Below are positions 27,201 through 38,200 of a stretch of DNA of 64,000 nucleotides, piece after piece (the first letter of the stretch is position 1; every line of letters starts with the position of its first letter). A model generated the notes under the pieces. The model did not search any database. It was not told where the DNA came from and was given only the letters and a program-made list of their open reading frames with translations. Source of the DNA: Tomocerus qinae (Eukaryota; Arthropoda; Collembola; Entomobryomorpha; Tomoceridae); NCBI GenBank assembly GCA_020055645.1, contig CM034548.1, forward strand, positions 20,832,001-20,896,000, given 5' to 3'. The position numbers and the translations under genes are program-made.

Positions 27201-28458
27201 TCTCACCTTTCACTTTGTGTTGCCTCGACTGGGAACTCTTTATTAGAATTCAGGAAAGCGCTTCTCTGATTATACGGAAGGATGAGGATTAGTCGTGCCT
27301 GGCCTAAATTCAACCAACTGAATTATAGTTTGATTTGACACTCACCTTTGCGAGCTATATATAAATTCGTGCTATATCTACATATCGACATATGCTGGAG
27401 ATTTGTTGCAAATGGATTCTCCGCTCGATGCACTACAAGAATATTTTTATATGCAACAGCGAACTTTATGGTGCATTCCAAATCAGTGAGAATTATATCT
27501 ACGTATTTTATTATGCACTACAAAAGCGGATTTTATATCTGGGTTTAGTATAGTAAATGCGCTTCCCGAACACTAGATGCAAGGTCTAAAGAAAACTGTA
27601 AATAAAGAAGATAAGGAAATAGACAAATGTACATGATACATATATGTATTACCTTTATTGTTCTACTCAAAACGAATTAGTTTATTTGAAATAGGTCATA
27701 GTCATAGGTACTCAATCGATGTGACTAGATATATATATTTAAGTGATTTACATAGTACACAGTGCATAGTTACCTCTAGATCAACATCAATAACACGAAC
27801 GTTACCATATTCTTAGATAAAATATTATTTTAACAAAATACACATAAATTACTATACCTGTTAAACGTAGGATAATGACGAACATCTATAGATTGTATCG
27901 GAGAGATAAACAGACTGTATAAGTAAGCGTAGCTGTAAGCACATTGTAGATTTGATTCTTCGCATTTTCTTTGCGATCTGACTGACGTCTCAATCTTCCT
28001 TGCTTTTTATTCTTTTGAATTTATGCTTGACAAAGTCGCAATGACCTTAGCAAGATTTTCTATGGAAAAGTTTTCGCTAGCTTAAGTAGTAGCAAAACAT
28101 TCAAAATAGATAAAGATACGAGAAGAGCTTATTGTACCTACACTTTATAAAAGTAAAATACATTTTGTTCATTTGTTACTACACACAAAAATACATCAAT
28201 CAAGGAAGATAAAACTGGAAACTGACTCTTTGGAGAGGAAACCACAAAACCTATTTACAATACATTGAACATTGAACATTAAATTACTACTTATTATCCC
28301 TAAGTTAAAATGTTTCTTAGAATTCACACAAAAAGATTTAGGCTTAAATATTCGTATTATTTTATGCAAACTCCACACAAAGCCACAAGTCAATGAAACC
28401 TAGCATAAATTTACAATATAATTTTAAATACATGTAGACAGTGTAACTTCCTCCATTT
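24299..28458. other. AT-rich region without a supported gene
   Basis: Begins with the 3' flank of the DM4/12-like gene, where I see no AATAAA within the first 250 bases. The rest holds only short chance frames. A slightly more GC-rich patch at 26430-26640 shows no exon structure. Confidence 0.45.
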
Positions 28459-28600
28459 ATAGGTTTAACGTTTAACACATTTATATAGGTTTAACGTTTA
28501 ACACATTTATATAGGTTTAACGTTTAACACATTTATATAGGTTTAACGTTTAACACATTTATTTAGGTTTAACGTTTAACACATTTATATAGGTTTAGCA
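28459..28600 (+). repeat. 26-bp tandem repeat, about 5.5 copies
   Basis: The unit reads ATAGGTTTAACGTTTAACAC followed by ATTTAT. Copies start at 28459, 28485, 28511, 28537, 28563 (one base variant) and 28589 (truncated). The copies are almost identical, which implies recent expansion. The array ends 73 bp before the terminal inverted repeat of the neighbouring DNA transposon. Confidence 0.9.
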
Positions 28601-28672
28601 TGAATTAAATTACGCCAACTATAAATACAATATACTACAGCCAATACACAGAATTTTACATGTATAAATAAT

Positions 28673-29738
28673 AGGTGAATTCAAATTCCGTTTGTTATAG
28701 CCATGTTATAGCGTTAAGCTCGTTATTTATGTTAAGATAACGAAGTGTTATGGCGTGACGTCACATCTCCTACTCTTTTACACAGTTATATTTTAACGCA
28801 TTATCATAACATTTTAACCACCTAGGAGGGCATGTTTTTTCTATAACAAATTCGTTATATCCTTTGACAGAAGCGCCAAGAAACAAAAGTCTGTCAAATT
28901 GTTAGTTCACTCACTACTCGTATTACTTTTTTGTTTTTTAATGCAAATGATTTGTTGGGCAATTCAAAAACCAAAATGAATTTTGATGGACGTAATTTTT
29001 ACATCAACGACTTACAACAACATATGAGAAACTTGAAAGCCTGAACAAACCAAAATAATTCAGCCATCAAAAGACGTGGAACCAAAAAAGAAATTCAGTG
29101 AAATTGGACATTCAATCCAAAAAAGAGCATCTCGATTTTGAAAGACTGAAATGGAAAGAAGAATTAGAACAGCGAAAAGTAGCCGAAGATAGGAAGCATG
29201 AATTGGAAAAATTAAAACTTCAAAATGATGCAGAGTTGGCGAAAATGAAATTTTAAATTAGCTCAAGAGTTTGAACTCGAAAAACTTCGTATGTAGATGT
29301 AAATTAACTAATTATTTTTATTTGTTCACTCATATGTGGTCATCGTCCATTTATCCAATTAAATAAATCTCTTCTTCGCTCTTCCCCAAGATTACAATCT
29401 TATCTATAACATTGTTCTGCTTCGTCGTCACCGTCCACTTCATCTAGTGGACCAATAGGTCTAGTATCTAGTTCTGGTAGTTGCCCATAGTATATTAAAA
29501 ATTCCGTCGTAAAATACTTTTTCAATCAGTTTCTTACGCTCTGATCTTCGTACCATTTTGAGTTTTGCGATAGAAAAAGTTGAAATTACAATTTGACTAA
29601 ATATTAAATTTCGCGGTGCTATATAACACTAAAACTAAAAGGTTTATTTACTCCAGCAGAGGGGTCTTCAAATTTAAACGGTGTTAAACTGTTAAATGAT
29701 TAAAGCTTAACAAATAACAAAAGAATTTGAGTTCACCT
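28673..29738. mobile_element. Degenerate DNA transposon with TIRs, probably Harbinger-like
   Basis: The 1066-bp element is bounded by imperfect inverted repeats: left AGGTGAATTCAAATTCCG (28673 on), right end in reverse complement AGGTGAACTCAAATTCTT. The flanking triplet AAT is repeated on both sides, as for a 3-bp target duplication. Inside, two convergent decayed frames remain. Plus strand, about 29093-29256, encodes a charged coiled coil (DFERLKWKEELEQRKVAEDR...ELEKLKLQ), which after one frameshift continues as KLAQEFELEKLRM and stops. Minus strand, 29556-29461, begins MVRRSERKKLIEKVFYDG, and its continuation is frameshifted. A coiled-coil Myb/SANT-like gene facing a transposase gene is the usual Harbinger layout. 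The family call is inference: no DDE catalytic segment survives. The subterminal 28690-28750 is rich in GTTAT/ATAAC palindromes. Confidence 0.65.
29642..29649 (-). promoter_or_regulatory. Possible polyadenylation signal for the NPF receptor gene
   Basis: This is the first AATAAA on the minus strand after the receptor stop codon, about 230 bases downstream, and it lies within the right end of the transposon. No canonical signal is present between the stop and the element. Confidence 0.3.
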
Positions 29739-29874
29739 AATATAAATAAAAATAAGACAAGGACAGAACTGTTTACGGTGAAGATTGTGACGTTAAACCA
29801 ATTACCATCTGTGTTTTGGGATTAGCACTGGGACTGGATTTGCAAACTTTCTGGCGGGTGTGAAAGTGCCATAG

Positions 29875-32800
29875 TCATTTCTGTCTGTCCAAGACGTGAG
29901 TAATTAAAGTGCTTTGCTCAACCTCCCCAGCACCAATGGTAGTGGTAGTGGGAGCTTTGGTTTTCTTGAAGTGTACAGTGGGCTCTTGAACACTGACGCC
30001 GACCCTCAATGACTCAGAGCCAGTTCCATCCGATCTCCCGTTGTTGTTATCCTTGGAATGGCAGAAGAATACTTTTACAGAACTCCAGATATCTCGAAAC
30101 TCTTTCCTGAAATTCTCGTTGAGCCATCCGTTGAGAACCGGGTTACAGCAAGCCGATGTCATAGCCACCAAATGGCAGAGGATGAAAGATATTCTTTCCA
30201 GTTCTATGTTATACGTTCCTCCGTATTTGAATGGTTCATACAGATAGAGAATTACCATTAGCATATTCCAAGGTATCCAGCAAATGGCAAAGATTAAAGC
30301 AATGCTGATGAGTAGAGTATTTGTTCGGTGAACTCTTGCAGTGTCTCTTCTAACGGTTCCTCCGACATCTGATGAAGCTGCTTCAACCAATCTTCCACCG
30401 GGTCTTCTCCTGTTCCGCAGTTTAATGCAAATTCGGGCATATGCAATGCAAACTACTATAATTGGCAAACTGCATTGAATGATGATAGTGAAAATGGAAA
30501 AGTAAAGACCCCCCTTCTCAATTGGCCAATCTTCAATGCAAAAATTTATAATAGGGAGACCGTACAGCTGTAAATTTTCATGCACTAATTTTTTCCAAAC
30601 GAACAAAGGAGAGACCAATACACCAGCCAAAACCCAAATTGAAAATAATGATAATGCCGCTCCCAATTTCTTCAAACTTGATCTTGTCGGATAGATTATA
30701 ACCTGAAATCAAAACAAAATATTAACCAAAAATATTTACTTGGATAATAAATTGTTTGGTCTTAATAGGGATTTATTTACTTGCTATAATGATGTATATC
30801 ATAATTATTCATATATTATTAAAGTTTTAAAAGAGCCTTGAATATTATTACCAGGAATGACATTCTAGACACTAGGTTAGAGTTATACAGTATATTGACG
30901 TAAATAGAACTTCAGTCAGACTTACCATTTATCTTACCACGCAAATGCGTTATGCATCTATCAAATAATAATTCTTTACAGCAACAAAATAATAAAACTT
31001 TCAGTCCTGAGGTTGAAATAAATATGGAAACCATGTAACCAAATACTAGTTTTAATTCTTCTTTGTTCTTTCCCTAAAGTCGGCTTTTCAATAAATGTGA
31101 GTGCAAAGCAAGCAAAACTTTTACCGACTCTGAAACAAGTATTGGCCTATTTCATCTGGGTAAACGCATTGTAACTTTGTATGTCTATGGGCAAAATATG
31201 TAGCAAAGAACATCCATCCCATAACTGGACCGAGATCTTGCGTACGTTTTGAAAGAAAAGTCTCTCACCCCATTCACTTACTTTTGACATATGCTACATA
31301 ATGCATCGTGAGTCATGTGCCCCCAGACAGTTCAAGAGTTATACAGAATGACGCATGAGAATTCAAGAAGAACAAAATGAGAAAAATGTCGGAATAACTA
31401 TACTTTGACAAAACTTATAAATTGCATTTAAAGAGATAGAAATCCCTTCCGAGGTGAACACATTATTTCTACAACTGCTCTGTACATGCAAAAATAAGAA
31501 GAGATTCTAAGAAAGTAGAATCTATAAATATTCCTATCTCAAAACGGTACACATAGAGAAGTATAATAATATAGATAAAATCTAATATTTATAAATATTT
31601 TGGAAACCCCAACGCCTAGAAATTTAATGCAAAATTATTAATCAATTAATACTAAATACAATATTATAATTTATCTATATTTAAAAAAATAGGCTTAGAT
31701 TGGAAGTACAGAGAAGAAGTATTTTTATTAGTACTACAAAATATAGATTCTATAGCCGCAGGCGGTCTTTAAACAACGTCAGACTAGTTTAGTATGTCTT
31801 GCTATAGTAAATTTCAAAATGTCAAATTGAGAGTAACTTTTCATATTCTAATTTTATAAAAAAGAGGAGAAAAGTATCAGAGACGCAGAATTATTCCGCC
31901 GATCAACATTATGAAACCTAATAAGAAATGAAATAACAATTGATATTTTAAAATAATATCTGTAACAAGACTCAATTTACATAATATTACTTTTGTACGC
32001 ATAACTTTTAAGCGGTACATAGAAAACAGGAAATATCTAATGGGGATGACGTAAGTTTTGATTTCTTTCCCAATAGTATACTTATTACTGTTATACTGCG
32101 TACAGAAAAGATTTATTTGAACAGCTTTTACTTGTTGTGGCGTAGAGAACATTCTGAGAAAACGATGAATGCGTGAAATTTGTAATTCTAAAAAGCCACT
32201 CTTTATTCTTTTCTTTGCTGTAGCAACTTAATGCGGTGAAAGCATGAGAAAGGTTTTGAGGCAAATAGCCACCGACATTAATCGAAGAAAATTCTACACC
32301 AGATGCTACAGAAAGTTCGCCAGTCGATATTTTTTCTGAGCCTGTACTTATCTCTAAGCCAGTATTCTACTCAAATAATATCAAAACCAGTCTTTGTGGA
32401 GAGATGAAGGATAATGGTTATGTAGCGCTGTTACGTAACAAGTACTGAACTTGTTTTGCATAAAGAAAATGATGTGGGAGGAAATATCTCAAAAAAATAA
32501 ATAATTACAGACTGCAAGATGAACTGTACCTCCTTCAAAAGATTTTATCACTTCTTTGCTTACTTTGGCACATCAGACAGAGTATATACATGTTATAAAT
32601 AAACTAGCACATTATATGCAAAAATATAGTCTTCAGAGGTTTAACTCTCACTATTGGATCTAACACCAAATAAACTGTAATGTGATATGTTAAACATTGA
32701 AAAATAAAAATCGCTTGAACTTAACCATGAGTAAAATCAGACCTTGTAAAAAAATTCCCCACTTTAAACGTTTGCAAAACGAGACCTTAAACATGGCTAA

Positions 32801-33623
32801 AAGGAATGATCATAAAATGTCTACTACAAAATATAAATTAGGCAGTGAATGAAATAAAAGGTTGTTGACGATTATACAGAGAGAAGTATAGCCGCCAGGG
32901 AATGAAATTGCTGCCCTTAAGGAATGACTTGTTTGATGCAGTGGCATTGCAAGAGGCAATGATTCCACATGTAGGTTATTTCGGTGTGGGAAAGCTTCAG
33001 TGTTTATCTGGTGCCATGTCATTGCATTTTAGAGTTCATCTACAGACGACAAGGTACATGGGAATCAAAACAATCATGACGTGAGTGAGAGAAGGAGTCA
33101 AAAATGCACTTACACTGTATCGATCGAGGGCAATCGCAGCGATGGAAAACGTAGAAACAAATACGCAGACAGCTTGGAGACAACCAGCCAACTTGCAGAC
33201 GATTACGTTCTCTCCGAATGGCCAGTATACCGTGAGACTTTCGATCAGAGTCAGAGGCATCGTAACAATACATAGTAGAAGATCAGAGACTGCCAGGTTG
33301 ATTATAAACATATTCCGAACTGTTCTCATCGCTGTTTTCCGAATCACTGCGCTCACTATCATCAGATTCCCAAAGACTCCGAATAAAATCACAAGACTGT
33401 AAATAGTAATCAAGACGTAAACAACCGGGCCGTCGATGATTCGATTCTTCGTATACTGCTCCAGAAGTAAATGCATTTGGGGATCATTCGATATCGTGTT
33501 GTTGTATATCGCATCCGAACTGTTGATAAAGGATCTCATGTTGACCCACAATGGATGGTCAGGGTCCAAAGTCTGCAGACTCTTTAAAACAGCATCAGGG
33601 TTGATCATGTCCAAATCATCCAT
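29875..33623 (-). CDS. NPFR: Neuropeptide F receptor (class A GPCR)
   Basis: Two coding exons, 33623-33114 and 30702-29875, join in phase 0 across a 2411-nt intron (ACAGT|GTAAGT ... GATTTCAG|GTTATA) and give 445 aa. The product is a seven-helix receptor for NPF/NPY-like peptides, expected at the plasma membrane. N-glycosylation sites are at N34 and N41. TM1 has GN at 85-86; TM2 has NLAVSD (109-114) and the family stretch VTMPLTLIE. WPFG is at 134-137. The disulphide pair is C143/C225, with CIEDWP in loop 2. DRY is at 167-169, followed by VIIYPTR; CWIP is at 311-314. TM7 reads CCNPVLNGWLNENFRKEF, so NPxxY carries Asn at 361. C384 may be palmitoylated. I start at MDDLD: an earlier in-frame ATG (33659) lies upstream of a good acceptor (TTTTGTAG, AG at 33643-33644), so a 5' UTR intron precedes the coding exon. 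Close resemblance to insect NPFR makes the assignment firm. Confidence 0.95.
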
Positions 33624-33659
33624 TGTGCTAGGAGGACTTTCCCTACAAAACAAACGCAT

Positions 33660-35118
33660 TCATCACAAAATGTACACATTGCCAATCCATTCATTATTTC
33701 AGTAGCGTTTCAACGAGTCAAATCTGTTGGTTATTTGTCTGAGTGGAACAATGATCCAAGGTCAAAATTATTTCATCTGTTCAACAAAAATGTATAAACT
33801 ATTCTTGTATATCGATTCCTGATTTCCCCAAGATTATGTTAATGATAAATAAGACCATCTTTCAAGAGCATCTCAACTAAATTAAAATTACTTCACCAAC
33901 GCACTTTCTATTTAGGGTTAAGTATTTGGTCGCGTAACCTCAAGTTAAGTAAGGTCAAGTTGAATGCAAATAAGCATTTCCATTGCTTTTTCACCGACTT
34001 CATATTATGCGACTGTATGTATAGTTAATATAAAAAACACATTAGCTTATTGCATGACAAGGGAAATTCAACACTCCATCTGCCGCTATCGGTTTCGGAA
34101 ATAATATTATTTCCTAAATAATCATTGAAGCAAAAGTAAAAATATTTTCACTGTACCCAACTGTCGAAATACTATAGCTCTCATAAAATATCACATTTGC
34201 CATTTTCCTTTGAATCGCCGAAACAATTCGACCAATGGGCAAGTTTTATATCAACATTTAAACCTTTCTAGCTAGATTTAATTTACCAAAAGTTAAAAGA
34301 CTTTATATCAGACACATAAAAGCGGGTCTTGAGTCGCTCCCGTCCGTTGCGATGCCAATCACTCCACTAAGTCGAAATAACAGGTTGCCGTAGGCCACCT
34401 ACTATTCCAGGAAAATTGCCAATGAAATGAACTACAAATACCTAGTACGTAACATATCACAAATACTACTTGGATGCACATTGCCTATCGGCTTCGGAGA
34501 AATGGCATTTTTATCAGACTTTCGAAAATTTAAAATTCAGATTCTACTGTTATGTTTAGATTTGGAGCTACAAACTGCAAATGTAGAATCTGGTTGTTTT
34601 GTAGCTTTTGCTAATTTAGCTTTGAATCAGAATGTTTTGGAAGATGTTGATTTACACATTTACACATATTTACACATAGTCTGATTCCATAATTTGGTTA
34701 GTTCATTTAGCTCTACAGCACAAATGAAGTTAAATTCCTTTCAGCTACTTATTTTACAACAAATTATATAATGATTAAATAAATGTTGAAACATTTAAAA
34801 TGAAAATACAACAAAATTGTGTATACTATCTTATATATATTATTGTAAGTGTTATCAGAGTTAAGAAATAAGTGTATCTATGCTATTGATAACCTAAGCA
34901 GTAGAGCCCAAAAATAGATGGAGGACGAGGTTCGTAGTATGATTGTTTGTCAATTCTCACTCCAATTCAAAAAAATAATGATAATGGATTGCCGAGAAAA
35001 ACATTAAACTAATTGTCAAGCTGTCGACTATTCACCGTTATCTTCATTAGGACAATTATCTTTCAAAAATTTGAAATTCAAGTGATGATATTGATATCGT
35101 AGTAAACGAACATAAGTA
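33660..35118. other. 5' flank of the NPF receptor gene
   Basis: Should contain the upstream noncoding exon and promoter of the receptor, which I cannot place. Two minus-strand TATA-like words (GATATAAAAC near 34245, GATATAAAGT near 34305) lie next to a GC-richer patch at 34320-34400. No other gene is supported. Confidence 0.3.
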
Positions 35119-35290
35119 ATGATAATGTTATTCTGTTGTCGGTTAGGTTGCTATTAGAAATAGTTAGTTAAAGATAGTATAGGGATTTCAAGGATAGTAG
35201 GACAGCGGACGACTACCATAACAATGACATTGGTACATAACGGAGTTACGGAGTCAGACTAACCTAACCGACATCAAAATATTACTACCC
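35119..35290. repeat. Small inverted-repeat (MITE-like) element
   Basis: The inner arms read TGTTGTCGGTTAGGTTGCTA near 35135 and, inverted, GATGTCGGTTAGGTTAGTCT near 35250-35275, with a perfect 13-bp core TGTCGGTTAGGTT. Outside the core the arms agree only loosely (TAATGTTATT against TAATATTTT). Total span is about 170 bp, with no coding content. It fits a decayed foldback or miniature element. Confidence 0.5.
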
Positions 35291-38200
35291 TTGCATGTGT
35301 CTATCAAATTTTGCAATATAAATGTGCCAATAATTAATCATTTTTAAGCAAGATTTTAAATGCAAACACATGTTGCCTATTTTAAAGTTGATGTACATAT
35401 TTAAAAATGTGAGGTATTTTGCACTATTTTTAATCAAGATTGTGAGATAAATTGGTTATAGTACCTTAAAGAAAAAATCCATGGAAAAACGATTACCCTG
35501 GTTTAAAATTATGTAATTCTAAAGAAGTTTAAGAAAATGTCTCAACGAATTTTATTCTATAAATATGCTGTATAAAAGTTATTTCCACGGACAAAAATGC
35601 AGTAGAATTTGCTTAGTAGAAAGAAATATAAAGAATAATGTGTCATGTTTACAGTCAAACATCTTTAAGAAAAGAACATGAATTTCAATGGGACTCAACT
35701 GACATATTATAAGCAAGTTACAAGGACGAGCAACTCTTCACTCTATCATCTCTAAAATATATTTTCCAGTGAATTTGATTCTTTCAATGTAATTTGTAAC
35801 AAAGACATTTGTCTCCTGATCTTGTTTTGGGTTTGGTCTACCTAAGTAATGTGTTTATCAATGTGAGATAAGTAACACAAACTCGAGACATGTCTTCTCA
35901 TCTTTGCTACATTTCTATATTAACCATTCCATGCCTATTTTCAACTCCAAAGTCTTGTTCCCACTTAAGAATTTCTTCATCAGTACCTAACCACTCAACC
36001 CAACTCAAACGCGATATATTGAGATATTATAATGTTAGTGACTTATATATTAATACTTTGATGTAAAGGCCACATTCACTGAGTAATAAATAAATAAATA
36101 AATATTAAATAAGGATGCACATATCTGTAATGTAATACATGGTTATCTAAAATGAGACATTCACTGCATATTTTGCTTCAACTTGAAGCAGCTCTCTTTC
36201 ATCCTGGTTCTGGCTTTGCTTAGACAAAAAGTTGCTGATGAGTGAAAAGGAGTAGGACTGCGAGAGAAAGTTGGGGCTTGCGAGGAGGTTCATTAATCAA
36301 AAAAGTCATAATTAAGTGTACAGGTACTTATGGATGTATCTTATTGCTTATATATCAAAAATTGACTGGAACAAGATACAACGAAGAAATCTACGCTAAT
36401 AACAAAAATTAAATCTTTAATTTTGCTCAACATAGAAATTAACATCCAATTTCTTTTCCAAAAATTAATTTCTTCTTTAGTTAGGATTCGTTGCAAATTA
36501 CATCATGTAAAGTACCTTAAACTTGGAATGAAGTTTTTAAAATGGTAAACGAACTCTATATTTTAACCGATCTATTAAATAAATAACTGCCGGTGCAAAG
36601 TAAAGTATTAAGAATTCCTAAACTTAATTTACTAGGTAAAATTCCTTTCGAGCATTACTTTTTAAACTATTTTTTAAACTTTTCTGTTAAAAAGCTGATA
36701 ACTACAGATTCCATAACATAGATATTAAAAAATTTTGGAATTGTTTCAAATAGCCATGGTATTAATTGGTTGCCATAATTAAAGTTCTTGATTTGAATTT
36801 TGATCCAGAAAACTATTTTAGAATGGATAGAATAATTTAGTCGTGTTTGGAATTTGAGACTTTGCACCTGCTTTTACACGTTTTGAATGTACAGTTCAGG
36901 AAACATTATCAGAAAACCAAGTGGACAATAACTCTGGAGCTAACAGCCGAGTGTCTATTCACTTTAAGGCCATAATATATTGAAGACATAAGGATTTCAT
37001 TGTGTATTCTAATGGGTCGGATATCCTGATGTTTTCTGCCCTCATTCCACAACGCTGACAATGCAATGTTTGTAATCAATTTCCATAGTTCCTCTGCCAT
37101 GCCACCACACAAATATCAAACAAGACGGCAAAGCAAATGGAATTGCACTAATTGTAAATTGTAATAGTAAAAGCGCTGCAAGAAAGAAAGAACAAACATA
37201 CATCAGTCGGAAGCAAAATGCAACCTATTCCATTTTTATGACTCTCAAGGTTCAAAACTCTAGCTTTTATGCTGATTCTGGTTTTAATTTTTACGAAATT
37301 GAAAAAACTTAAAAACAAATTATTTTTGCATTCAAGTTATGTGTTGTATTTACTTTCTGACTCAAAAAATAGTAGCTACAGTATCCACATCATTCTTTAC
37401 ACTAACAATCTGATTCCTATCAATCTTTTCAACATTCAGCCGACATTTTATTTCACGACATACTCATTTTTCAAAATATAGATTTTTTGCAGAAATTTTC
37501 CACTGATTTTGAAAAGATAAATTATATTTCACGCCATGAAAACATTTGCAGTGCAAGCAAATTATTGTTTTAGATTCTGATCTTAAGTTAACATTTGAAA
37601 AGGTGGATAATGTGAAGTATTATGATTCCCGAGAGTTGTGAGGAAACACAATGTGGGGCAATAGTACAAAGGGATCGTTTAAATTGAATTAAAATCCAAG
37701 ATATGAAAAGGGAGTATTTTGGCACCCTGACAAAACCATTCCATGGGATTTATTTGTGAAATGCAAAAGCCAGAAGCTATCTGATGTTGTTTGAAGGAGA
37801 GTTACGTGGATATCTTATTTTTGTTTCCATTTCCGAGTATTCCATCCGGAGAATCCATAACATGATCTCTCGTTTTCCTAAAGAGATAGATAGAGTGGTG
37901 AGTTTATCTCAATCTCTACGAAACAATCAAAATAGCAACAACGATAGAAAAACATTGGTAGTAATGTTCAAATATCTCACAACATTATATGGACATGGAT
38001 GGAAAAATGACTTTATAGTATCCACTCTTTATTATACAAAGTCATACACTGAATACGAAACTAGGAGAAAAAACTTTGGAGAACAGAAATGTAATTACGA
38101 AGAGCATGCATAGTGAAAGTTTTACACCAAGCGGATTGCAAGTGGCATGGTGCAAAATAGACAACAATGTGCACTCTGTGCACGTACACAGAGTCGTCGG

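Noticed and set aside
30041-30261. Plus-strand frames across the receptor exon
   Set aside because: They are antisense shadows of the receptor coding exon; the same applies to 33085-33402 and 33436-33705.
31877-32152. 91-codon frame within the receptor intron
   Set aside because: Non-ATG-dependent composition rich in Ile, Leu, Phe and Tyr, no splice sites in phase with the receptor exons; probably chance.
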